From the NCBI GenBank assembly GCA_966112985.1, contig CBHWET010000027.1:1-24195 (forward strand): a DNA stretch of 24,195 nt. Direction: 5' to 3'. Positions 1-7,284 of this stretch are shown here, piece after piece. The DNA is from CBHWET01 sp966112985 (GTDB lineage: Bacteria; Verrucomicrobiota; Verrucomicrobiia; Limisphaerales; JACDHS01). Each line of letters starts with the position of its first letter. Position 1 is the stretch's first letter. The translations under genes were made by a program, and so were the position numbers. The notes beneath the pieces are model-generated. The model saw nothing but the letters and a program-made list of their open reading frames with translations, was not told the DNA's origin and did no database searches.

Positions 1-1886
1 GCAATGAGTTCCGCGGGTAATTCAATCGCTTGTGTCGTTCTCAAGGAATTGAATTGCGACGTAGCCGAGTTCGTTCGCCAGTGCGATAGCGTGCTTTCGA
101 TGCGCTCCAGCTCGGCATCAATTTCACGTTGTAACCGCGGAACATTCTTTGGCGACTCGCGGAATTTCACGCTCCACGTTGTACCGAAGGCTTTTCCGTG
201 CAATTCGAGGACGCTATGTGTTTTGGCACCCGCTAAAACATGTCGCGGTGCGAACACAACAACGGCACCAATAATGAGCAGAACCAATGCAACAATGTCC
301 CTCGCTCCAAACCGGTCCGATGCACCCGTTATCCGCATAAACCGCAGCAACGCGCCCGTCGGACAACCGAATCGGCAATAAGCCATTGGAACGAACAGTG
401 AAAAAACAAGTCCTGTAATCGCGATGACGGTTGCGGCAAGGGCGGTTCCACGAAGCGTCCATGCATCAAAAGCCTCAAGTTTCGCCAAATCAAGGCGCGA
501 CGCGGACAGCGCAATCAGGAACGCCACACACAATAATATCCATGGCAGAGTGCGAAGGTATTTCATGACGGAACCCGGAACGGTGAGGTGCAGTTTTTTA
601 AATCGTCCCAACCATTCCTGTGCCGCGCCGTGGGGACAGAGTTGATAACAATATACTTGCTGTCGTGTCGCCCATGGTACCAGCAAAGCCACAGCCCCAA
701 GAGCAACCAGGGATGGAGCGAGTTGCCATGCCAAACCGTTCTTCGCCCATCCGGCCAGTAATGCGAGCGACAATAAATCGCCGCACCATAAACCAAAGAC
801 ACCAATCAAAATGGCCTGCCATGCGAAACGGACCCATCGCTTTCCCCGCAATGAACTGAACGTCATCACGATGCTGCCGAGAACAATTCCGCCGAGCACC
901 CAATCCTTGGTTCTGTGCGAAGAAATTCCCTGCGGCTCTTGTTTCAAATCTGCAGCAAACCGCTTCTGTATGCCTTCCGCCACAGCAAAGCTTGTTTCAG
1001 TCGCGCCAGAAACTCCTTCCAACCCGGCTTTCTTCAAGTCCATTACCGCCCACTGCGCAACGCTGAACCCGCTCAGTTGTTTCAGGTATCCGGCGTCTTC
1101 ACGGACACTGTCGGCGTATTCATCAGTGTCATAACTTTTCCGTAATCGGATCCCGGTGAGACGTTGGCCATCTGGTGTTACCGCAAGCAGCGACTCCGTT
1201 GGACCACTGTGACCGTGAGTGTAATCAGAATACGGTGATGTTCGAACCGCGAAACCCAGCAGCTGTCCACGTTTGTCAGTAACAGCATTCCAGCCGACGC
1301 GCTTCTGATCTGGTTCAAATGCAGCAGCGTCTGGAAACAAAGAACGAATTTCGTCTATCGTCAGCGGATCTGGAAAACGCAACGATTCCGCGCGGCCGGC
1401 GAGTCGTTTCTGCACGGCTTCCGCGATGCCAAGGCTCGTGAGTGTGGAACCTGCAACTCCATCAATTTTCGGCATCGCATCTCGAGACGGTACCCAACCA
1501 ACAAAACGCTTCCAGAATCCTTCCGCGCCTTTGACGTCCCTGACATGCGCCGTCGTATCGCCACTAGCCACCAACTCCATGCCGATGATCTTCCCCGATT
1601 TGTTTATTCCAACGAGGACGTTATTAGGTCCGGCATATCCGATGACAGAATCAGCTTGCGGCGACGTGGTCGTGACAAAGCCAACCAGACGATCATTCAC
1701 ATCGAAGACTTCGTCGATTCCGTTCGTTTGCCGGGCCAATGAAACGCGGAATGCTTCCGGAAAAAATCGCGCCGCCTGCTCGACGGAGATGGAGGAGTGC
1801 TTGAAGCGCGTTTCGTTTTTTTCTGCCGAGACGTGAAGCAGCCACGCGGCGGCCATCAAGGCCAGCAAGCGCCAGAGGCGCAGCAT
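1..1886 (-). CDS. FMN-binding (x2) / NosR-like membrane iron-sulfur protein fused to ApbE, 3' end outside window
   Basis: Open on the minus strand from an ATG at 1886 to the window edge (628 codons visible); an in-frame GTG at 1907 is an alternative start, and neither has a clear ribosome binding site. Reading order: an N-terminal hydrophobic segment (about residues 3-20); a first FMN-binding domain ending in DGVAGSTLTS (candidate flavinylated Thr148); a second, visibly homologous domain ending in GVSGATETS (Thr296); about six membrane helices from residue 327; CxxxCP motifs at Cys413/Cys417 and Cys504/Cys508; and from about 565 the start of an ApbE-type flavin transferase (FGTTWSVKF, then SATSQFNS). 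In this family FMN is attached to the SGAT-type Thr by ApbE and the CxxxCP motifs hold 4Fe-4S clusters. Helix counting puts both cysteine motifs in the cytoplasm and the FMN and ApbE domains outside. Inference: a transmembrane electron conduit carrying its own flavinylating enzyme. It lies just downstream of the FAD oxidoreductase and is probably co-transcribed. Confidence 0.85.
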   Translation of the reverse strand, partial: MLRLWRLLALMAAAWLLHVSAEKNETRFKHSSISVEQAARFFPEAFRVSLARQTNGIDEVFDVNDRLVGFVTTTSPQADSVIGYAGPNNVLVGINKSGKIIGMELVASGDTTAHVRDVKGAEGFWKRFVGWVPSRDAMPKIDGVAGSTLTSLGIAEAVQKRLAGRAESLRFPDPLTIDEIRSLFPDAAAFEPDQKRVGWNAVTDKRGQLLGFAVRTSPYSDYTHGHSGPTESLLAVTPDGQRLTGIRLRKSYDTDEYADSVREDAGYLKQLSGFSVAQWAVMDLKKAGLEGVSGATETSFAVAEGIQKRFAADLKQEPQGISSHRTKDWVLGGIVLGSIVMTFSSLRGKRWVRFAWQAILIGVFGLWCGDLLSLALLAGWAKNGLAWQLAPSLVALGAVALLVPWATRQQVYCYQLCPHGAAQEWLGRFKKLHLTVPGSVMKYLRTLPWILLCVAFLIALSASRLDLAKLEAFDAWTLRGTALAATVIAITGLVFSLFVPMAYCRFGCPTGALLRFMRITGASDRFGARDIVALVLLIIGAVVVFAPRHVLAGAKTHSVLELHGKAFGTTWSVKFRESPKNVPRLQREIDAELERIESTLSHWRTNSATSQFNSLRTTQAIELPAELI

Positions 1887-1922
1887 CCATGAACGAGTTC
1901 GCGACACGATTGTTCGCAGAGA

Positions 1923-4274
1923 TTAAGGTTTCGCCTCAACCACCTGCAAGCAATCCGCATGAACAAAACCATCCGCACCAGCTGTGGATAACACGACGGA
2001 GTTGCTCTTCCCTTGTTGGAATTCAAACACGCCAAGGGAGTGGAAGCCTTTCGGATCGCTTGCGTTCTCCTGCTGGTTCACGCGCAGCTTTAGAGCTGGG
2101 CCATTATCTTTTTGAATGGCACAAAGCGCTTTCGTCGCCCGATTCGAGTGTCCAGCCCACGACAGCCGCACTTCGTATTTGCCCGTTTTGGGAACGGTGA
2201 ATGCATAGCGAGCCTCTGCGTTCTCACCCTTTGCGTAACGATAACCTTCTCCAACGTGCGGAGTTAATTTGGAAGCTTCGGTCCAGGTGCCTTTAAACGT
2301 TGCGGCGGAATCATCAATGACAATGCCCGGCAAATCCTTCGAAGCCATCGAATTCGTAGCTTTCACATCCGTTTTGACGCGCGCCGCGATCGACAACGGA
2401 TCTGCTTCCTTGCGGAAAAACGGCTGAACCTCATTGATCGTTGGATCGCGATAGAGTTTTCCTTCGAGAGAATCACGTCTCATAGCACCCGGCTGCGAAA
2501 CCAAATCGAGCAGCAATGACAGCTGCTTTTCATAAACACCTCGAGGGCTGACATTCTTCGCGACGCAGATGTAAGCTGCCTTGCCAACGACTTCGCCCAT
2601 CATGCCGCAAGTGCGCATCACTCGAATCGTTCCCAGGGCCTGATGCGTCACGCTCACACAGCGTCCCGCCATGAATAGATTTGGAACGTTCGTGGAATAG
2701 AAGCATCGATATGGAACAGGATAGCCATCCTTTTTGTCCACCCCTGCCCCGAATTCTGCGCGAGAGATAAACGGATTATCAGGAAACTTCTTCGCGTACT
2801 GTTCCTTTGGATAATGGAGGTCGATGTCCCACGTTGTTGCGACGCATCCATCCGGAAAGTCCCGCTGCGCAATGATATCTTCGCGGGACAGGATTACATC
2901 GCCCTGCAGCAATCGCGATTCGCGCGGACCGCCCACGTAAGCCACCCACTTCAAAGCACTGTTCACGTGTTTGTCTTTTTCAGCACCGGTCTTTAGCGCG
3001 CTGAAAGCACCATAAGCCGCACGCAAATTCCAATCGCGAATCAACTCCGCACCCTTGATGGGATCTTTGTCGAAGCCCGATTCCCAAAACCATTCGGCTT
3101 TCATGAACAATTTCCCGTCGATCGTTGATTTGCTTTTACGCATCGCCGGGAAGTCGCCGACCTCCAGTGGCAAAGCCCATGGAGTTTCCTGCCATGGCTG
3201 CGGCTCTTCTTCGTCCTGCCAGTACCAGAGGTTCGACATCCCCATGCGGCCTTTCGGTTCCATGGAATATTTCGCACCGGCGCGCGCACCGAGTTCGCCG
3301 TGTCCCGTGCAATCGACAAAAAACTTCCCGCGGAATCGGCGTTCATGACCAGTGCGGACATCCAGCGCCGTCACGGCAACAACATGTCCGTCTTTGGAAT
3401 CCACTTCGACGTCGTGCATGAAATGGCCGAGGAAAAGCGACATCGTCTTTTCACGCCGACACACTTGTTCTTTCACATCCGCACCGAAGTAACTCGGATC
3501 GGCAGGACAATCAGGTGCGTGATCTGCAAATTCTTCGACTATTTCACCGAGGTGCGGATACTTGCCGCGCATCGTTCCGCCGTTCGCCCACACGCGGATC
3601 TCGCTGCTGCCATTTCCGCCAAGAACAAATCGGTCCTGGATAAAAGCAACTTTGAGCGATTGCCGCGCGGCCGAAATGGCCGCCCCCATCCCGGAATAAC
3701 CACCACCGACAACCACCAAATCAAATTCACCTGCATCGTCCGGTCCAGAAGGAAGGTTCAACCATTTATGACGAGCTGCTTCGAGATCAGTGCCCTCGGG
3801 CGGACGGTAATTTGCATCAGCACTAAAGATGATCGCATCACAGCGTCCATCGAATCCCGTGAGATCATGCAGGGCCAACGTCGTGTCACCATCCAATTGC
3901 ACCGGCCCGCCGCTTTGCCAATGCCATTCTGCCCCTTCGGTTCCAAACAGCGTCGACAGCGGTTTACCATTCACCACAAGTTGAAAACGTCCCGGCTTGC
4001 CGGGCGCATTCCAAGGTGCAACCCAATCCTTCGTCCGCACCCAGACATAATATTGCCCCGGCTTAGCCGCGCTGATCTTTGTTGTCGCATCGGTAACTGG
4101 CTTTCCGATGCCGTGCGCGAGCAGATAAGGCGATCCCATCCCCACGACGAATTGAGTATCCAAAGACCATCCACCGTGATCCGCGAATGATTCCGCTTCG
4201 ATGAAGATCGGCTCCGCAGCGGGCACAACCAGCGCCGAAGTGAAAAGAACAAAACTGGCGAGTAAGCGATTCAT
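1923..4274 (-). CDS. Exported FAD-dependent oxidoreductase with CBM-like N-terminus and golvesin-type C-terminal domain
   Basis: 783 residues. A Sec-type signal peptide (MNRLLASFVLFTSALVVPAA) has no twin-arginine motif. Residues about 21-155 form a beta-rich domain opening with the FIEAESF pattern of carbohydrate-binding modules. A Rossmann FAD site follows (DLVVVGGGYSGMG, about 185-197), continuing with DCTGHGELGARAG and, near the end of the enzyme domain, NLFMAGRCVSVTHQALGTIRV, which is typical of the FAD_oxidored family common in Planctomycetes and Verrucomicrobia. Residues about 650-783 resemble the golvesin C-terminal domain (YAFTVPKTGKYEVRLSWAGH, ending with GADGFVHADCLQVVE). The substrate is unknown; a sugar or polysaccharide-derived compound is a guess from the appended domains. 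It is divergent from the Gfo/Idh/MocA gene and upstream of the flavinylated membrane protein, which could be its electron partner. No Shine-Dalgarno sequence is visible. Confidence 0.85.
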   Translation of the reverse strand: MNRLLASFVLFTSALVVPAAEPIFIEAESFADHGGWSLDTQFVVGMGSPYLLAHGIGKPVTDATTKISAAKPGQYYVWVRTKDWVAPWNAPGKPGRFQLVVNGKPLSTLFGTEGAEWHWQSGGPVQLDGDTTLALHDLTGFDGRCDAIIFSADANYRPPEGTDLEAARHKWLNLPSGPDDAGEFDLVVVGGGYSGMGAAISAARQSLKVAFIQDRFVLGGNGSSEIRVWANGGTMRGKYPHLGEIVEEFADHAPDCPADPSYFGADVKEQVCRREKTMSLFLGHFMHDVEVDSKDGHVVAVTALDVRTGHERRFRGKFFVDCTGHGELGARAGAKYSMEPKGRMGMSNLWYWQDEEEPQPWQETPWALPLEVGDFPAMRKSKSTIDGKLFMKAEWFWESGFDKDPIKGAELIRDWNLRAAYGAFSALKTGAEKDKHVNSALKWVAYVGGPRESRLLQGDVILSREDIIAQRDFPDGCVATTWDIDLHYPKEQYAKKFPDNPFISRAEFGAGVDKKDGYPVPYRCFYSTNVPNLFMAGRCVSVTHQALGTIRVMRTCGMMGEVVGKAAYICVAKNVSPRGVYEKQLSLLLDLVSQPGAMRRDSLEGKLYRDPTINEVQPFFRKEADPLSIAARVKTDVKATNSMASKDLPGIVIDDSAATFKGTWTEASKLTPHVGEGYRYAKGENAEARYAFTVPKTGKYEVRLSWAGHSNRATKALCAIQKDNGPALKLRVNQQENASDPKGFHSLGVFEFQQGKSNSVVLSTAGADGFVHADCLQVVEAKP

Positions 4275-4414
4275 AGTTTAAGCCGGGTGACGTAGATCAT
4301 AGCTGAAAGCCAAGGCGATGGACAATCTTTGCGCGACCCGGGTTACAACCGCAGTCCGACGAAAAGAAAAGTTTTCTTCTTCAGCATTTTGTGGTTCTTT
4401 CTAGCTCCATCTTT
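4275..4414. promoter_or_regulatory. Divergent intergenic region between two oxidoreductase genes
   Basis: This 140-base gap separates the minus-strand FAD oxidoreductase from the plus-strand Gfo/Idh/MocA gene, so it must hold promoters in both directions if both are transcribed independently. I see no convincing -35/-10 pair, no operator-like palindrome and no Shine-Dalgarno sequence on either side. The call rests on gene orientation only. Confidence 0.35.
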
Positions 4415-5485
4415 ATGAGCCAATACAAAGTCCTCGTCGTCGGCATGGGCAAACGCGGTATGCACCACGCCACCAGTTTCAACGCCAATCCAAAATTTAA
4501 AGTCGTCGGCATCTGCGATATCGACCAGACGCGTCTCAATGACGCCGCGGCGAAACTCGGCGGACCTGAAACGAGCCTCGATGCTCCGGCTCTCGCCAAG
4601 AAATTGAAGCCTGATGTTTTCTGTTTCTGCACGCTCCCGAATCTTCGCATGCCGATGATCCAGGCTGCTGTCGATTCAGGCGCCAAGCTCATCGCATTCG
4701 AAAAACCTGTGTCCCTCACCAGCGCTGAAATGCTGCAGATTCGCGACACGCTCCGCAAAGCCGGCGTGAAAGCCGTCGTCAGCCATCAGCATCGCTACGG
4801 CAAACATTACCAGAAGGTGAAGGAAATCGCTGCGAGCGGACAACTCGGCCGCGTCCACACGGTTTACGCTTCGGCGACGGGCTGGATGACCCACATGCTT
4901 TCTCACCTCATCGACTACACGATGTGGTACAACGATTATTCACCCGGCATTTGGGCGATGGCTCAGGCCGCCGGTAAGGCGAAGTTCGCCGACAATCATC
5001 CGTCGCCGGATTACATCGCTGGTTTCGTTCAATTCGCCAATGGTGTCCGCGGCATTTATGAATGCGGCGCCGGCGCTCCTGACCAACCGGAGGTCGCCAA
5101 GTGGTGGGGCAAGAATCGTCTCTGCGTTCAAGGCACGGAAGGTTTCGTCGAAGTGCTGACGAACGGCGGCTGGCGCGCGGTCACGAAGAGTGGCGGCTAT
5201 CAGGTTGGCGAAGGCGCAATGAACTACGACGCCGACATGCCTCCTTACATCCAGGAAATGGCAGATTGGCTCGACGGCAAGAAGGAACATCAATGCAATA
5301 TCGAACACGCCTGCCTCGGTGCCGAAGTGATGTTCGCGCTGCAACGTTCCGCCGCCGAAGGTGGCCAGGTTACCTTGCCGCTCACAAAAGGTGCCGATGA
5401 ACAATGCCTGTTGAAGAGCAAGCTCTCCGACGCGCAGGTTCTTGTTTCCTACGAAGGCAACAAGAAAGAATTCGGTCTCGCCTAA
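4415..5485 (+). CDS. Gfo/Idh/MocA family NAD(P)-dependent oxidoreductase
   Basis: 356 residues from the ATG at 4415; an in-frame GTG at 4391 would add eight residues (MVLSSSIF), but the Rossmann strand directly after MSQYK fits the later start. The N-terminal dinucleotide fold shows VLVVGMGKRG (6-15) and the acidic ICDID at the end of the second strand; EKPVS (96-100) is the conserved EKP motif, and SHLIDYTMW (163-171) carries the His/Asp pair expected near the active site. The family oxidises or reduces sugars and related polyols with NAD(P). The specific substrate cannot be read from the sequence. No signal peptide, so cytoplasmic. It is transcribed away from the secreted FAD oxidoreductase, so the two may share a substrate pathway, and it ends in a strong terminator, so it is probably monocistronic. 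Confidence 0.9.
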   Translation: MSQYKVLVVGMGKRGMHHATSFNANPKFKVVGICDIDQTRLNDAAAKLGGPETSLDAPALAKKLKPDVFCFCTLPNLRMPMIQAAVDSGAKLIAFEKPVSLTSAEMLQIRDTLRKAGVKAVVSHQHRYGKHYQKVKEIAASGQLGRVHTVYASATGWMTHMLSHLIDYTMWYNDYSPGIWAMAQAAGKAKFADNHPSPDYIAGFVQFANGVRGIYECGAGAPDQPEVAKWWGKNRLCVQGTEGFVEVLTNGGWRAVTKSGGYQVGEGAMNYDADMPPYIQEMADWLDGKKEHQCNIEHACLGAEVMFALQRSAAEGGQVTLPLTKGADEQCLLKSKLSDAQVLVSYEGNKKEFGLA

Positions 5486-5504
5486 GTTATTTCGTTTATT
5501 CCAG

Positions 5505-5536
5505 AGCGGACGAACACAAGTTCGTCCGCTTTTTTT
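5505..5536 (+). terminator. Rho-independent terminator after the Gfo/Idh/MocA gene
   Basis: A perfect 11-bp stem (5505-5515 pairing with 5520-5530) closes an ACAA tetraloop and is followed by seven T residues. It begins 20 bases after the stop codon. Confidence 0.93.
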
Positions 5537-5590
5537 ATCCCGATAAAATCATAAAACGCGGAAATCAGACCTCCGGATCACATAAAATCG

Positions 5591-5615
5591 CCGCATAGGA
5601 AGATGCGGTATTTTT
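5591..5615 (+). terminator. Possible second, weaker terminator
   Basis: CCGCAT (5591-5596) pairs with ATGCGG (5603-5608) around a six-base loop, followed by TATTTTT. The stem is only six pairs, so this is tentative. It lies between the strong terminator and nagB. The rest of the 5537-5762 gap shows nothing I can name. Confidence 0.35.
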
Positions 5616-5762
5616 CCACCAACAAAATTTACCATTTCCGCGGTAATTGCTTAGCGCTATCAATGGATCGACCCACGACCGCAGGCGGCAGCGATTTTCA
5701 CCTTCAGAAATCGAACATTTTTTCCGTGTCCCCTGCCCGACTTCGTGTTTTATTCCCCGCCG

Positions 5763-6548
5763 ATGGAAGTCATCATTCAACCTGACAAAAACGCCGTTGC
5801 CGAACTCGCCGCAGCAATTATCGCGAAAGATATTCGCGCCAATGCACATCTCGTCCTTGGTCTTGCCACGGGGCGCACGATGGAATCGCTTTACCAATCG
5901 CTCGTGCAAAAACACAAGACGGAGAAGCTCGACTTCTCCCTTTGCACAACGTTTAACCTCGACGAATACGTCGGGCTCTCCGCGCAGGATCCGCACTCGT
6001 ATCACAGTTACATGTGCAAGCACTTGTTCAATCACGTGAACATCGACTTGCGCAATACTCATTTACCAAATGGCCTGGCGAAAGATCTGGATGCCGAGTG
6101 CGTGAATTACGAAAACCTCATCAAGAAATTCGGCGGCATTGATTTGCAACTCCTCGGGATCGGCAAAGCGGGTCACATCGGCTTCAACGAACCTCTCTCT
6201 GCCCTGCTCTCCCGGACTCGCGTCAAAGCGTTGACTCCGACAACAATCAGCCAGAACGCTACACTCTTCGACAACCAAACCGAGGTGCCACGTCGCGCCA
6301 TCACGATGGGTGTCGGAACAATTCTCGATGCCCGTAAATGCCTGCTCGTCGCCACCGGTGCTGACAAGGCTGAAATCATCGCGAAAGCGGTCGAAGGCCC
6401 AATCACTTCAATGATCTCTGCCACTGCGTTGCAACTGCACCGTAAATGCACGGTCGTTGTCGATGAGGCCGCAGCGAGCAAATTGCAGGCAGCCGATTAC
6501 TATCGTTGGATCTTCAATAACGAACCGGAATGGGAAGAGTTTCGATAG
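5763..6548 (+). CDS. nagB: Glucosamine-6-phosphate deaminase (NagB family)
   Basis: 261 residues from the ATG at 5763, close to the family's usual length; a GTG at 5745 would add six residues (MFYSPP) and is less likely. NagB converts glucosamine 6-phosphate to fructose 6-phosphate and ammonia in amino-sugar use. Conserved elements: VLGLATGRT (31-39, phosphate loop, usually TGST), FNLDEYVGL (64-72) with the enolising Asp67, GHIGFNEP (137-144) with His138 and Glu143 of the ring-opening triad, SRTRVKALT (150-158) and VGVGTILDA. The third triad position, normally Asp or Asn at 136, is Ala here (GIGKAGH). Replacements at this site occur in some other NagB-like proteins, so activity is likely but may be altered. 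No other amino-sugar genes are next to it, and no signal peptide is present. Confidence 0.88.
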   Translation: MEVIIQPDKNAVAELAAAIIAKDIRANAHLVLGLATGRTMESLYQSLVQKHKTEKLDFSLCTTFNLDEYVGLSAQDPHSYHSYMCKHLFNHVNIDLRNTHLPNGLAKDLDAECVNYENLIKKFGGIDLQLLGIGKAGHIGFNEPLSALLSRTRVKALTPTTISQNATLFDNQTEVPRRAITMGVGTILDARKCLLVATGADKAEIIAKAVEGPITSMISATALQLHRKCTVVVDEAAASKLQAADYYRWIFNNEPEWEEFR

Positions 6549-6601
6549 AGGTTTGATTCTCGCCGCAACTGTGTCGGGCAATCCCTAGCTGCACGCAACG
6601 G

Positions 6602-6735
6602 GTTGTTCTCGCAAAGGCCGCGCTTATTGTCGTTGATGACGATAGCAGCACGCGGCTTTCTGTCGCCATTTACTTACCCCGGGACTTCTGGAAAGTGTAG
6701 AAACCTTGGGATTTCGGGCGATGACAACTGATTCA
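6602..6735 (+). pseudogene. Broken remnant of a response-regulator receiver (REC) domain
   Basis: The reading frame starting at 6602 gives VLAKAALIVVDDDSSTRLSV then AIYL, which matches the first strand, the acidic triplet and the first helix of a FixJ/OmpR-type receiver domain; it stops at the TAG at 6698. The next piece, ETLGFRAMTT, reads from 6700 in the following frame. Omitting the 23 bases 6677-6699 would join them into SVAIYLETLGFRAMTT, a typical receiver pattern. Nothing matching the rest of the receiver follows; the frame runs directly into the ABM-domain gene. Seen: the two motif pieces and the frame change. Inferred: a decayed gene whose 5' end survives. Confidence 0.42.
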
Positions 6736-7281
6736 CCAGTAACGGTTGCGCTCATGCGCAAAGTGAAACCCGGACGTGAGGAGGAATTCGAACGCGCGTT
6801 GCATGAATTCGTGGCGCAGTCACTGCAGACGCCGGGACAACTTGGTGTTCACGTGCTTAGGCCGCCAGAAGGCTCACACTCGCGTGAATATGGAATCTTA
6901 CGCAACTTCAGGTCTGCACACGATCGGGATCAATTTTACAAAGGCCAACTTTTTCAAGAATGGAAAGACCGCGTCGCCGACATGGTCGAAGGCGAACCGC
7001 GCTACGACCACTTAACCGGCCTCGAAACCTGGTTCACGCTTCCTGGCCAGCCGTCCATCGTTCCGCCGCCGCGCAGCAAAATGGGAGCTGTTACATTAAT
7101 TGGCGTTTACCCCGTAAGCCTCGCCATCGGACTTTTTCTCTCCCCATATCTCAAACAATTGCCGCTGGCCCTCAATCTATTACTCGTATCAGGAATTATC
7201 GTCGTCCTTCTCACCTGGGTCGTAATGCCACTGCTGACAAAATTGCTGAAGCCATGGCTTTACCCGCAACAAGGAACGTAA
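6721..7281 (+). CDS. Antibiotic-biosynthesis-monooxygenase (ABM) domain protein with C-terminal membrane helices
   Basis: 186 residues from the ATG at 6721 (a TTG at 6706 would add MGFRA, but those codons look like part of a receiver-domain remnant). Residues about 6-105 form an ABM ferredoxin-like fold: VTVALMRKVKPGREEEFERAL, a central FRSAHDRDQF, and LTGLETWFTLPG at its end. Two hydrophobic helices follow, about 120-140 and 148-170, with a short basic tail, matching the COG3224 layout of an ABM domain on a membrane anchor. Named members of the wider family are small cofactor-poor oxygenases or heme-binding proteins, but the function of this membrane-anchored type is not established. The stop codon is three bases before the next gene's ATG, so the two are almost certainly co-transcribed and translationally coupled. 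Confidence 0.82.
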   Translation: MTTDSPVTVALMRKVKPGREEEFERALHEFVAQSLQTPGQLGVHVLRPPEGSHSREYGILRNFRSAHDRDQFYKGQLFQEWKDRVADMVEGEPRYDHLTGLETWFTLPGQPSIVPPPRSKMGAVTLIGVYPVSLAIGLFLSPYLKQLPLALNLLLVSGIIVVLLTWVVMPLLTKLLKPWLYPQQGT

Positions 7282-7284
7282 TTT

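Noticed and set aside
1426..1836. A 136-codon plus-strand frame near the left end.
   Set aside because: It is antisense to the two FMN-binding domains, whose minus-strand frame has clear family motifs.
3300..4190. A 296-codon open frame on the plus strand, antisense to the FAD oxidoreductase gene.
   Set aside because: It is rich in Arg, Ile, His and Cys with no recognisable motif, and it lies entirely within a well-supported gene on the other strand.
4940..5404. A 154-codon minus-strand frame inside the Gfo/Idh/MocA gene.
   Set aside because: It is a shadow of the GC-biased third codon positions of a gene with clear motifs, and its translation resembles no family.
6617..6656. Imperfect inverted repeat with GCCGCG and CGCGGC arms.
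   Set aside because: The middle pairs poorly and no T run follows; it falls in the receiver-domain remnant and is likely incidental.
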